Source of the DNA: Mesobacillus subterraneus
Lineage (GTDB): Bacteria; Bacillota; Bacilli; Bacillales; Cytobacillaceae
DNA length: 64,000 nucleotides
Assembly: GCF_003937825.1 (NCBI RefSeq)
Contig: NZ_RSFW01000010.1
Coordinates: forward strand, 1 to 64,000
Reading direction: 5' to 3'
The translations under genes and the position numbers were made by a program. The notes under the pieces are model-generated. The model was not told the origin of the DNA, made no database searches, and saw only the letters and a program-made list of their open reading frames with translations. Shown here piece after piece: positions 1 to 7,617 of this stretch; within the stretch, counting starts at the first letter, position 1; every line of letters starts with the position of its first letter.

Positions 1-305
1 CTTCTCAGCTAATTGCCGAGTCATCATGAATGCCATTTTAAAAATCAAAATGGATTCTGCGGATTATGTGGGACACTACCCCCACCCCCTACGACCATCG
101 CCCCAGCCCTTAATCTGAGTTAGCCCAAATGGACACGACCTTTCACTTCGTTTCCAAAGTGAAAGCGACAGCTACTCACAGGTTCCCCTGCTTTCAGCCT
201 CCATATCTTTTCTTGAGGTCCAAGAAAAAGACTTAGGATCATTGTGCAAATGCGCTGTTACGCGCTATATTTGGGATTGCATTAAACCACTCATTTGCAA
301 TGAGG
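1..305. other. Hairpin-rich non-coding segment, possible structured RNA or mobile-element end
   Basis: No convincing reading frame lies here, and the stretch is visibly richer in G and C than the DNA to its right. It contains a series of hairpins: 33-39 with 47-53, 141-148 with 157-164, 207-215 with 221-229, 252-255 with 262-265, and 290-295 with 299-304 (a perfect 6-bp stem). Such a density suggests a structured RNA or the non-coding end of a mobile element. I do not recognise the family, cannot tell which strand is transcribed, and the element may extend left of the window. Confidence 0.35.
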
Positions 306-462
306 TAAGTTCTTTGATTTTCCGTTTTCTCGTATTCTAAAACCAGTTAGAATGTGGATAAAACTTTATTTTTCAATTGAACCCAGCCTATTGTAATGAC
401 TTATTTTTATATGCTAAATACAGTTTATTAAATCAATATTTATCTATACCAGGTATGAAATC

Positions 463-509
463 CCATAAAACTGAATATGAGTCTATCAGTTTTTTATGGA
501 ATTTTTTTG
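463..509 (+). terminator. Rho-independent terminator-like hairpin
   Basis: A 12-14 bp imperfect stem (CCATAAAACTGA with TCAGTTTTTTATGG) is followed by a run of seven T. It would end a plus-strand transcript coming from the hairpin-rich segment on the left. The remaining stretch to the next gene (510-732) shows nothing I can name apart from a small stem at 684-701. Confidence 0.5.
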
Positions 510-732
510 TTTCGTTCGAGATGAAAAGGCGAATATAATCAATCGCTCGACGGAACCCTTCTTTACTGCCTTTGTTCCACATTATAAGGACTTGAATTTG
601 TTTTTCCAATTGATTGATTGCATATTATGAATGTTAAAATAGCTGTTTCTTCAAATTACAGACCGTTTGCCTATTGAAAGGCAGGTTTCCTGAAAAGGAA
701 ACAAAAACTATATATAAATTTTAACGCTCTTT

Positions 733-761
733 TTGACTTCATGTGGTAGAATCTGTAAAAT
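733..761 (+). promoter_or_regulatory. Sigma-A-type promoter of the 788-1774 gene
   Basis: TTGACT at 733-738 and TAAAAT at 756-761 are separated by exactly 17 bases. The ribosome binding site GGGAGGTG follows at 773-780, so the leader would be short. Confidence 0.6.
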
Positions 762-787
762 TATAGTTTTTTGGGAGGTGATTGTAT

Positions 788-1774
788 ATGAAAGACTTTA
801 TTAAAGTAATTGGTTTGGATTGTTTTATGGATTTACTTGAAATTGAGGACAAAAGACCGTCAACTTTACTCAAACTGATTCCAATGGAATATGAACTCGA
901 CAAAAAAATGGAACTACTGTGGCGGCGTTCCCTTCACCTTTCTGATTTTGAACTCCACTTTCCAGATTCAGATTTAAAACAAGGAAAGGTTCTTATTCCT
1001 ATTTTGAAAGAACCTATATTAAAACCAATCGAATTGAAAACTAAGACCGAAGTGTACTCAATGCATGGGAACTTTGCTGATTATAAGATTGAATACCGAA
1101 GGCTGCATCTTGTAAAGATACGCTATGAAGTTGGCTTTGTGGTTCTCCGTGATGATGAACGTTACTTAAAAGAAATTGTAAAAGAGGAACATAGCAAAGA
1201 ATTTTTCTTTATTTACGATAAAAAGACAAATCAATGGAAAACTTGTGATGAATCTCTGTTCAAAGAAGAAAGAAAAAAAATCGAGGCAATAGTAAGAAGT
1301 GACAATGTGTTAAATGCATTTAAAAAAGCTTTTGAACATCTTCAAACACCCTATTTATTAGAAAAAAGTTTTGAAAAATTAACATCCCCAATTAATGTAG
1401 AACAACACTTTAAAAATTTGTTCCACTTGCCAGGCATCCTTTTTATATTAGGAGATATTCCTTTGGAACATATGAGAGTAATGGAACACTGTTATTATGA
1501 AAATCTGCATAAATACAAAAAAAGACCATCAAGACATGATGTATCTGCTGAAAATTCTTATGCGATCAGTTGGCTAAAGTCATTCGTTGAGAATCAAGGA
1601 GGATATGTGTATCAAAAAGAATTTTATCCAAATCTAGCAACTCTACACAGTTATCACCAACTCGCAAAAAAATATCGAAGTAGAGAAACAAAAGAAAACG
1701 ATAGAAAAAATGCAATTGGGTATGCAAAGGAAAACAACATTAAAAAAGAAGAATTCTTTCTGGTTAAATTCTAA
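788..1774 (+). CDS. Hypothetical protein, 328 aa
   Basis: I do not recognise this family. The ATG at 788 is preferred over an in-frame TTG at 782 because GGAGG at 774-778 sits nine bases upstream of it. The product is soluble, rich in Lys, Glu and Phe, without signal peptide or membrane segments. The C-terminal third has a basic stretch (HKYKKRPSRHD) followed by a Trp/Tyr-rich part. It has its own promoter and terminator and stands alone on the plus strand at the left of a defence-rich island, so a role in phage defence or in the mobile element is possible but unproven. Confidence 0.7.
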   Translation: MKDFIKVIGLDCFMDLLEIEDKRPSTLLKLIPMEYELDKKMELLWRRSLHLSDFELHFPDSDLKQGKVLIPILKEPILKPIELKTKTEVYSMHGNFADYKIEYRRLHLVKIRYEVGFVVLRDDERYLKEIVKEEHSKEFFFIYDKKTNQWKTCDESLFKEERKKIEAIVRSDNVLNAFKKAFEHLQTPYLLEKSFEKLTSPINVEQHFKNLFHLPGILFILGDIPLEHMRVMEHCYYENLHKYKKRPSRHDVSAENSYAISWLKSFVENQGGYVYQKEFYPNLATLHSYHQLAKKYRSRETKENDRKNAIGYAKENNIKKEEFFLVKF

Positions 1775-1822
1775 AAAATTGCAGGGATACTCTTTTTTAA
1801 AGGAACATCCCTGCAATTTTTA
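1773..1822 (+). terminator. Rho-independent terminator
   Basis: AAATTGCAGGGAT pairs with ATCCCTGCAATTT and is followed by a T run. It lies directly behind the stop codon of the 788-1774 gene. Confidence 0.75.
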
Positions 1823-1910
1823 CCATTCATTATCAACATAGTCTAATTAATTATTCTGAAAGTATTTCTTTTATTTAATCCCCTACGAACTTTGCTTAAT
1901 GGTTTATTTA

Positions 1911-2717
1911 TTATAAAGATAAAAAGTGTAATTCTCCTTCTATTAGATCATATACACTATAAATCCTAACTTCACTATTAATAGCATTTGCTCGTATATA
2001 GTTTTTATTTAAACCTAATTTTCTTTGAACCGTCGTAATACTATCTTCCTCTTCATTTTTAATTATTATTATATAAATTAACTTATCTGAAGAGTTATTA
2101 CCTAACTGATAACGATTATGCAAGCTAATAATATGATCTGTTATTTTGCGGTATTGAACATTTTTACTAAATTTGAAGTATTTAACTTCAATGAAGATTT
2201 TTCTATCCTTCTCATCAATCAGAACACTATCAGCTATAAAATTTGAATTTTTCAATTTTAACTCTTTATATTGTTTGAAGTGTTTAAACTCGTTATTAGT
2301 TAGATGTTCAAGAACGAGATTTTCAACTTTAACAATGTCAGTGTTAAACTTAACATTAAATAAAGCATTACCCTTTAAATATGAATCTCTATTTGGTAAA
2401 TAGTCCTCTTCTAAATAAGAGTAAGAAACTTCTTCTCTATTAATTATATTATTCTTTTTATAATCAGTTGTTAATATAACAATTAAGTTAGCACGCTTTA
2501 TAAATTCATTTAATGGGTACTTGGAAGCTTTTAGTTCATTTATTTTATCCGTAGATATGGGCACACAAATCCATTTTTCAAAAGTACTGTTTTCTTTATA
2601 AAAAAATACAATAAACATGGATTTGCTACTCTTATATAAGAAATATAAAGGCTTATCGTGATAAGCATATGTTTCAATTATGTTTTTTCTTTTTGGAAAA
2701 ATATCATTTATATTCAT
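1911..2717 (-). CDS. Putative PD-(D/E)XK-type nuclease, 268 aa
   Basis: The central part reads FIADSVLIDEKDRKIFIEVKYFK at about residues 160-182: an Asp on one strand, then Glu-x-Lys on the next strand, the usual signature of PD-(D/E)XK nucleases. The rest is unrecognised and very rich in Lys, Asn and Ile. The start overlaps the end of the upstream gene (2704-3159) by 14 bases, so the two are translationally coupled and probably act together. The setting among other nucleases suggests a small defence or restriction cassette. The nuclease call rests on this motif only. Confidence 0.6.
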   Translation of the reverse strand: MNINDIFPKRKNIIETYAYHDKPLYFLYKSSKSMFIVFFYKENSTFEKWICVPISTDKINELKASKYPLNEFIKRANLIVILTTDYKKNNIINREEVSYSYLEEDYLPNRDSYLKGNALFNVKFNTDIVKVENLVLEHLTNNEFKHFKQYKELKLKNSNFIADSVLIDEKDRKIFIEVKYFKFSKNVQYRKITDHIISLHNRYQLGNNSSDKLIYIIIIKNEEEDSITTVQRKLGLNKNYIRANAINSEVRIYSVYDLIEGELHFLSL

Positions 2718-3159
2718 TGTTTACTTCCTTTTCTTCAATAAAACTTTTTACATCTAAATAATGTTGGAAATCATTTGGTATACTAGATTTCTCATTTTTA
2801 AATATCCACCAATTAACGTGATTATCCCCATCAATCTCAATCAGACCGCTATTACTTCTTAAAAATCCTCTCGCTACAAAAGGGTTGTTTTTACGAAGCC
2901 CTTTTATTGACTCTAACTTAGATGCTAAATTATTTTTTCCATCTTCATCAAAATTCACGGAACAGGCAAATTCACCAGCATCAAAGGTTTTACCTCTGTC
3001 TTCTTCTATCTGGCACTTGAAATCATTGACACCTAGAGTGTACTTTTTCTTGGTTGCTCTATATATGGGTGTTAAATTAGGTGAAATTGGTTCTCCTCTG
3101 TTAATTATTTCATCAAGTACAGGAAACATAAATTCTGGTAATAATTGTTTATAATTCAT
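2704..3159 (-). CDS. Hypothetical partner of the nuclease-like protein, 151 aa
   Basis: Unrecognised 151-aa soluble protein, first gene of a two-gene unit whose second member carries a PD-(D/E)XK-like motif. The end is acidic (KSFIEEKEVNNEYK). A ribosome binding site (AGGAG) precedes the ATG. No signal peptide, membrane segment or known DNA-binding motif is visible. The 14-base overlap with the next gene supports a fixed stoichiometric partnership, for instance specificity or antitoxin subunit plus nuclease, but nothing in the sequence decides this. Confidence 0.6.
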   Translation of the reverse strand: MNYKQLLPEFMFPVLDEIINRGEPISPNLTPIYRATKKKYTLGVNDFKCQIEEDRGKTFDAGEFACSVNFDEDGKNNLASKLESIKGLRKNNPFVARGFLRSNSGLIEIDGDNHVNWWIFKNEKSSIPNDFQHYLDVKSFIEEKEVNNEYK

Positions 3160-3341
3160 TTTTATTCTCCTATAAATAAATTCCCCATAATCTATTCGTC
3201 GATTGTATACGATTATTCTTCCTCAAATGAATTGTTAAAGGTTATAAATTATCTTGATAAAGCAAACAGACTATTACGTAAATTCTCACGTCTTTTAACC
3301 ATTAACAGAATCATTTTATTTTCACTGCAAAAGAGTAACAG

Positions 3342-4205
3342 TTAAACCTTTTTGCGATTTTCATATTGCTTTTTAAACCCCTTCGCCCTGGCATCTTTTA
3401 ATAAGATCATCTCTCTTGGATCACCAATCCCTTGTTCCCATAACGAAATCCTTAATCCGCTATGCTCAAGTATTTTTTGTACAAACTCCCATTCTGAGTT
3501 ACTGTACTTCAAATGATGTTTTATTAATAACTCTTTACAAGTTCGAACATCACTTTCATGCATTTGTAGTTCTTCATTTGTAAAAATGTGATAAGGTTCG
3601 AATTCAGAAAATGAGAAATAATGATAACCCCCTCTATTTACCACCCAAATAAACTGTTCAAGTGCTCCTTTTATAATTTGGAGTTCTTCATTCACTTTTT
3701 CTTTAATTAATTTTCCTTCCAAATTCCTCACTAAGTTGTCTTCAATAAAACCGTTTTCTGTGACCACATCTAGTTCGTCATATCGAGTTCTAGCATCATA
3801 ACCCAATTCTTGCATATATTTTTTTAGTTTTTGTTCAATGGTCCAGAGTTGCCCTTTAATTGACAACACTCTCTTATCAGTTAAGATTTCTTCTAACTCT
3901 AATATAAATAAAGCATTCACTATTACATCGCTATTAGGACCTAAAACCTGGTCTTTAGCATGGCTCTTCATTCTTTTATCGAAATCAGATGTTATACCAA
4001 TATATATTTGCCTAGTAAACTCATTTAACAATACATATAAATAACCTAGAGTAAATTTCCCTGATACACTGCCTATGTTCTTACAGTAATATGTATACTC
4101 ATTCTTTTTAGTGAGCTTAAAGTTGCTATGAGAAATTATATGTAACCCTTTAATAAGATCCTTGTTTATTTTTTCATCTACAATTAATGGCTCAAAAGCT
4201 TCCAT
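3342..4205 (-). CDS. GIY-YIG domain protein, 287 aa
   Basis: Residues about 54-80 read YLYVLLNEF, IYIGIT, R and H in the spacing of a GIY-YIG nuclease domain (first Tyr pair, Tyr-Ile-Gly, then Arg and His on the following helix). The remaining 200 residues are unrecognised and mainly helical, and probably form a target-recognition or regulatory part. Stand-alone GIY-YIG proteins of this size occur as restriction or homing-type nucleases. It is a single minus-strand gene with no partner within 130 bases on either side. The conserved catalytic Glu cannot be placed with confidence. Confidence 0.65.
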   Translation of the reverse strand: MEAFEPLIVDEKINKDLIKGLHIISHSNFKLTKKNEYTYYCKNIGSVSGKFTLGYLYVLLNEFTRQIYIGITSDFDKRMKSHAKDQVLGPNSDVIVNALFILELEEILTDKRVLSIKGQLWTIEQKLKKYMQELGYDARTRYDELDVVTENGFIEDNLVRNLEGKLIKEKVNEELQIIKGALEQFIWVVNRGGYHYFSFSEFEPYHIFTNEELQMHESDVRTCKELLIKHHLKYSNSEWEFVQKILEHSGLRISLWEQGIGDPREMILLKDARAKGFKKQYENRKKV

Positions 4206-4476
4206 TATATCCCCCTTCCCTCTGTTATCCTTATATTACCAGATATTTGGTGTATCGAGCAGGATTTCTGTCTAACTGTTTTCCTTTTATTTTTCTATAA
4301 GTAGCTTAATTACTATAAGTTAAAAAATAAAATGAGAAAAAAATTAATAAAATTTTTTAAACAAAAATTAATTTTTAAGCATAATGGCTTGTCTGCTAGC
4401 ATATCATAATAAATTGGTATATTTCTCTGCGCAAAAGCATACCTTAAAAGTATAATCTTTAAGGAGGAATGACCTC

Positions 4477-4794
4477 GTGACAATGAGTACAAGAGAAATA
4501 GCAGATCGTATTGTACATCCTTTAAACCGTGCTGCTTTTCTAAAAGGCATTGAGAGAGGTTGGGAAGCACGTTTTCATCCTGCTAACTCTAATCTAATGA
4601 ATCTTCATGATCCTGGATACGGTAAACGGGGAAAAGGGAAAAATCGGATTGGGGATATTCCACTGGACAGCGAAGAAGCGTCTTTTCGACTTGAACACAC
4701 TGATTCAAACCGTTTCTACAACTATAAGAAGTTTGGCTATGATGAGAAGGATGAGAACTTTATTGAAGAGGTCTTTAAGCATTTTGAAGATTAA
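4477..4794 (+). CDS. Hypothetical protein, 105 aa
   Basis: GTG at 4477 is the start because AAGGAGG at 4461-4467 lies nine bases upstream; the ATG two codons later is too far. A -10-like TATAAT is at 4451-4456. The protein is small, hydrophilic, with a Gly/Lys-rich loop (GYGKRGKGKNRIGD) in the middle and an acidic C terminus. I do not recognise it. It stands alone on the plus strand between a GIY-YIG gene and the restriction-modification cassette. Confidence 0.6.
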   Translation: MTMSTREIADRIVHPLNRAAFLKGIERGWEARFHPANSNLMNLHDPGYGKRGKGKNRIGDIPLDSEEASFRLEHTDSNRFYNYKKFGYDEKDENFIEEVFKHFED

Positions 4795-4845
4795 GTTGTA
4801 TTATTATTGATAAAGTTAATGGTATTCAAATTCCTATAAACTAAA

Positions 4846-4870
4846 GGGTGAAATCGATTTGATTTCACCT
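4846..4870 (+). terminator. Possible terminator hairpin
   Basis: GGTGAAATC pairs with GATTTCACC around a five-base loop, 50 bases behind the 105-aa gene. The T run is weak. The rest of 4871-5130 shows nothing I can name. Confidence 0.35.
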
Positions 4871-5131
4871 TGTAACCTATTTGTGTATACAGAAACAAGA
4901 TTTTAACCAACCGTGATCTTTTTTATGACCGCCAAGAGATTTGCCACACATCGCCAATACAATTAACAAATACCATTAACAGAAACTGCCTTCTAATAAC
5001 TAAGAAGCTCAATGATACATTGTTTGATGCATATTTGGGTTCTTGGGGTTTTAATTTTCACTAAAGTACCCTTTAATAGTAAACAAAGAATAATACTAAA
5101 CAAACAGTACAAAAAGTTTAAGAAATATATA

Positions 5132-5196
5132 ATGGCTCAGTTCTAAACTGAGCCATTTCTAATAAGCGAATTTCAATTGCTTTGTGAACTAAAGCC
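5132..5196. repeat. Hairpin repeat, left copy flanking the restriction-modification cassette
   Basis: The hairpin ATGGCTCAGTT / AACTGAGCCAT at 5132-5157 is followed by a tail ending in TTTCAATTGCTTTGTGAAC. A related hairpin plus tail sits in the same orientation at 10449-10514. Behind AACTGAGCCATTT the two tails match at 25 of 37 positions by eye. The copies may be recombination scars, insertion-sequence ends, or related terminators. Confidence 0.45.
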
Positions 5197-5347
5197 TCCA
5201 CTACCTTTTAAAGAATACCTCACCATATCTTCGGATAGTTCATTTTTCTTTAAGATATTCCTTTCAAACATTCGTGATTCAAACTCAAAAGGTGGACTTG
5301 TTTATCCTGCTTTAAAAAGGAAATAGGTAATAAAAGAGGTGTTAAAT

Positions 5348-5767
5348 ATGGCTGACCGTATATCAAAGGAAACTAGAAGCAAGAATATGAAGGCAATCAG
5401 GTCCGTGTCCAAGCTGGAATATGAAATTGCTAAAGAGCTGTGGAGAAGGGGAGTTCGATTTAGAAGAAACGTAAAGAACCTAAAAGGGAAACCTGACATA
5501 GCCATAAAAAAATATAAAATCGCTATCTTCATTGATTCCTGCTTTTGGCACGCTTGCCCCAAGCATGGAAACATGCCTAAAAGCAATTTGGATTATTGGG
5601 AAAAGAAGCTGGAACGGAATGTGAACAGGGACAGAGAAATTACTGATTTTTATCTTGAGAATGGATGGAATGTGAAAAGAGTCTGGGAGCATGAAGTGAA
5701 AGAGAACTTTGATAAGGTCATCGAAGACATTATATCTTTTATTCAAGAAAAAAAAATCGCCCACTAG
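5348..5767 (+). CDS. vsr: Very short patch repair (Vsr) endonuclease
   Basis: Vsr nicks 5' of the T in T:G mismatches that arise when 5-methylcytosine is deaminated, protecting sites of a C5 methyltransferase. The protein (139 aa) has the family landmarks: SKNMKAIRS near the N terminus, then GKPDIAI with the catalytic Asp, FIDSCFWHAC with zinc-type Cys/His, PKSNLDYW, and the Asn/Arg-rich RNVNRD helix. ATG at 5348 is preferred over GTG 5339 because AGGTG lies six to seven bases upstream. The m5C methyltransferase is at 6260-7492, the usual genetic partnership. Confidence 0.92.
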   Translation: MADRISKETRSKNMKAIRSVSKLEYEIAKELWRRGVRFRRNVKNLKGKPDIAIKKYKIAIFIDSCFWHACPKHGNMPKSNLDYWEKKLERNVNRDREITDFYLENGWNVKRVWEHEVKENFDKVIEDIISFIQEKKIAH

Positions 5768-5817
5768 TCATTTAATGGTAAAATATCCTTACAATAGGCA
5801 AGAAAGGGAGCAGGTTC

Positions 5818-6018
5818 ATGAAAAAAGTGGATACAATCGGAACAGTACAAGACCTTGCAATTGTGATTCAGGAACTTTATAAAAATACGGAAATTATTGT
5901 TACTGGATCAGGAGCTGAAGAAGTAGGCGAATATGTGGTGAAGGCACTGAAGGACTTCAAAGTGGCTTATACAGAAAAACTTACAGAGGAAGGTCATTAC
6001 ATCAAAATTTATGACTAA
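5818..6018 (+). CDS. Small hypothetical protein, 66 aa
   Basis: A 66-residue soluble protein 50 bases downstream of vsr on the same strand, with a good ribosome binding site (AAAGGGAGCAGG). It has an alpha/beta look, with IIVTGSGAEEVGEYV in the middle and HYIKIYD at the end. Not recognised. It ends at a strong bidirectional terminator, so vsr and this gene probably form one transcript. Confidence 0.55.
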   Translation: MKKVDTIGTVQDLAIVIQELYKNTEIIVTGSGAEEVGEYVVKALKDFKVAYTEKLTEEGHYIKIYD

Positions 6019-6021
6019 AAT

Positions 6022-6059
6022 AAAAAAAAGGAGATCAATTATTTGATCTCCTTTTTTTT
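6022..6059. terminator. Bidirectional terminator
   Basis: AAGGAGATCAA pairs with TTGATCTCCTT around a three-base loop, with A and T runs on the two sides. It separates the convergent vsr-side genes and the zinc-ribbon gene. Confidence 0.85.
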
Positions 6060-6247
6060 GCAATATTTAGGTTACGAACTTCGTTGACACTTTTTCCCCA
6101 GTCATATGGCTGTGAATAATAAATATTTCCGCATGAAAGACACTGGACATCGCAGAGCCTTTTGTAGCCGATTATATCTTTAAAGCCTTCAGGATACTCC
6201 TCAATACGGATCACATCTAAAATGCCGTTGCATTCTTTACAGAACAT
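6035..6247 (-). CDS. Small zinc-ribbon protein, 70 aa
   Basis: Two Cys pairs, CKEC at residues 3-6 and CDVQCLSC near residues 32-39, make a four-Cys zinc ribbon. The rest is hydrophilic with a basic tail (AKKRRSNN). The stop codon lies in the shared terminator. It sits 12 bases behind the methyltransferase gene and is probably co-transcribed with it. Function unknown; a nucleic-acid-binding helper is a guess from the fold. Confidence 0.6.
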   Translation of the reverse strand: MFCKECNGILDVIRIEEYPEGFKDIIGYKRLCDVQCLSCGNIYYSQPYDWGKSVNEVRNLNIAKKRRSNN

Positions 6248-6259
6248 GATTTTGCTCCT

Positions 6260-7492
6260 TTACGGCTTTATTTCCTCCAGCTCCATTGATGCTTGTCCTT
6301 CAGGTGTTTCTACTTTCTTCTTAGCTTTGCCCGTACGCTTTTTCTTTTTCTTTTTGTTTACGCCTGTTGCCAACATCTCCTGGATATGGTTTTCATCCCA
6401 TTTAGCTTCTTCTGTTTCGTACGGGATTCCTGCCAAGGTTTTCAGAACGGCTTCCACGATGACTTTTGCTCCTTTAGGTGGAACTGCCATACCAATTTGC
6501 CTTCTGACGCTTTCTTTTCCGCCAAAGAATTCATACCAGTCTGGAAAAGTTTGCAGTCTTGCTCGTTCCCTATTCGTTAAGGCTCTTGGCTCAGCATAAT
6601 GGTACATATGGGTTCCGCCCCCGCCACTTCCAGTAACAGTATAACTTGGAGCGTCTGGATCTAGACGTTTGTATATGTTACTCATTTTTGCTCCCTTGAC
6701 GTTCAGACGGTATTGTTCAGGCAGATAGTCTACCCAGCAATTATCTCCAGGTCTGATATGGTCTAGCATTTCCACCACTTGTCTCTGATGCTTGGTAAAT
6801 TCATGATTCATGGCATCAGCTGGTATTGGAGGATTCTCCAGTGCCTGCATTGCTGTTGTCCATTGTTCCCTGTTTTTATACGGAGCTCTTGGCACCTGAA
6901 ATTTTAGCCCAAGATCTTTTCGAATTCCGCAGATTATAATGCGGTGCCTCGCTTGCGGCACGCCGTATTCCTCAAATTTGTATTTATGAGGAGTGATATT
7001 ATACCCATGCTCGCCTGCTTCCTCCATAGCTTTGAGGATCTGGACGAATGCTTTTCCTTCATTGGCTGATTCCAGCCCGCCAACATTCTCTGCTATAAAG
7101 GCAAGAGGGTTATGGTGGTTCAGCACCTTTATTCCGTACGTATAAAGACCGCCGTATTCTCCTTCCAATCCTTTGGTTTCGCCAACCAGACTGAAATCGT
7201 TGCACGGGAAGCCGAACGAAAATAATTCAATGGGAGAAAGGGATTCAATATCGAGATCCTTCACATCTCCGAATTTAACAGATTCAGGGTCGTCATCTTC
7301 TTCGAGGATATTAAGACGAAAAGTTTCGACTGTTTCCTCATGATAATCATTTGCCCATGCATGTACGACTTTATATTCTTCGCCGTTTTCATCTAAAACA
7401 AGATTTCCTTCTTCATCTATAACAACTGCCTGCTTTGCGCCAAGGGATAAGCCTCCTGGTCCGCAGAACAGCTCTCCTTTTCGAAAAATCAT
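6260..7492 (-). CDS. dcm: DNA (cytosine-5-)-methyltransferase
   Basis: C5 methyltransferase of a restriction-modification system, 410 aa. The ordered motifs are clear: motif I FCGPGGLSLG (9-18), motif IV GFPCNDFS with catalytic Cys 97, motif VI ENVGGL (about 135), motif VIII QARHRIIICG (about 178) and motif X GMAVPPKG (about 336). The target-recognition region lies between VIII and X. A Lys/Arg-rich tail (KKKKKKRTGKAKKK) follows the catalytic fold, which is unusual. Upstream on the same strand is the FokI-type nuclease, but a terminator lies between them, so the methylase has its own transcription start (TATAAT at 7534-7539 on the minus strand). Confidence 0.93.
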   Translation of the reverse strand: MIFRKGELFCGPGGLSLGAKQAVVIDEEGNLVLDENGEEYKVVHAWANDYHEETVETFRLNILEEDDDPESVKFGDVKDLDIESLSPIELFSFGFPCNDFSLVGETKGLEGEYGGLYTYGIKVLNHHNPLAFIAENVGGLESANEGKAFVQILKAMEEAGEHGYNITPHKYKFEEYGVPQARHRIIICGIRKDLGLKFQVPRAPYKNREQWTTAMQALENPPIPADAMNHEFTKHQRQVVEMLDHIRPGDNCWVDYLPEQYRLNVKGAKMSNIYKRLDPDAPSYTVTGSGGGGTHMYHYAEPRALTNRERARLQTFPDWYEFFGGKESVRRQIGMAVPPKGAKVIVEAVLKTLAGIPYETEEAKWDENHIQEMLATGVNKKKKKKRTGKAKKKVETPEGQASMELEEIKP

Positions 7493-7572
7493 TTTAACAT
7501 CCCCAATTTAAGTCTAACAATTCTATAAAAATCATTATACAACATATTGCACCGTTTGACATTATTCGAGCA

Positions 7573-7613
7573 AAAGGAAAACAGAACCATACATTGACAG
7601 TTCTGTCTCCTTT
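7573..7613 (-). terminator. Terminator behind the restriction endonuclease
   Basis: On the minus strand AAAGGAGACAGAAC pairs imperfectly with GTTCTGTTTTCCTTTT. It separates the nuclease transcript from the methyltransferase gene. Confidence 0.6.
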
Positions 7614-7617
7614 ATTA

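Noticed and set aside
3145-3345. A 66-codon plus-strand frame
   Set aside because: Lies in the AT-rich upstream region of the two-gene nuclease cassette, with no ribosome binding site or recognisable sequence.
4313-4570. An 85-codon minus-strand frame
   Set aside because: Runs through the promoter and start of the plus-strand 105-aa gene and has no ribosome binding site.
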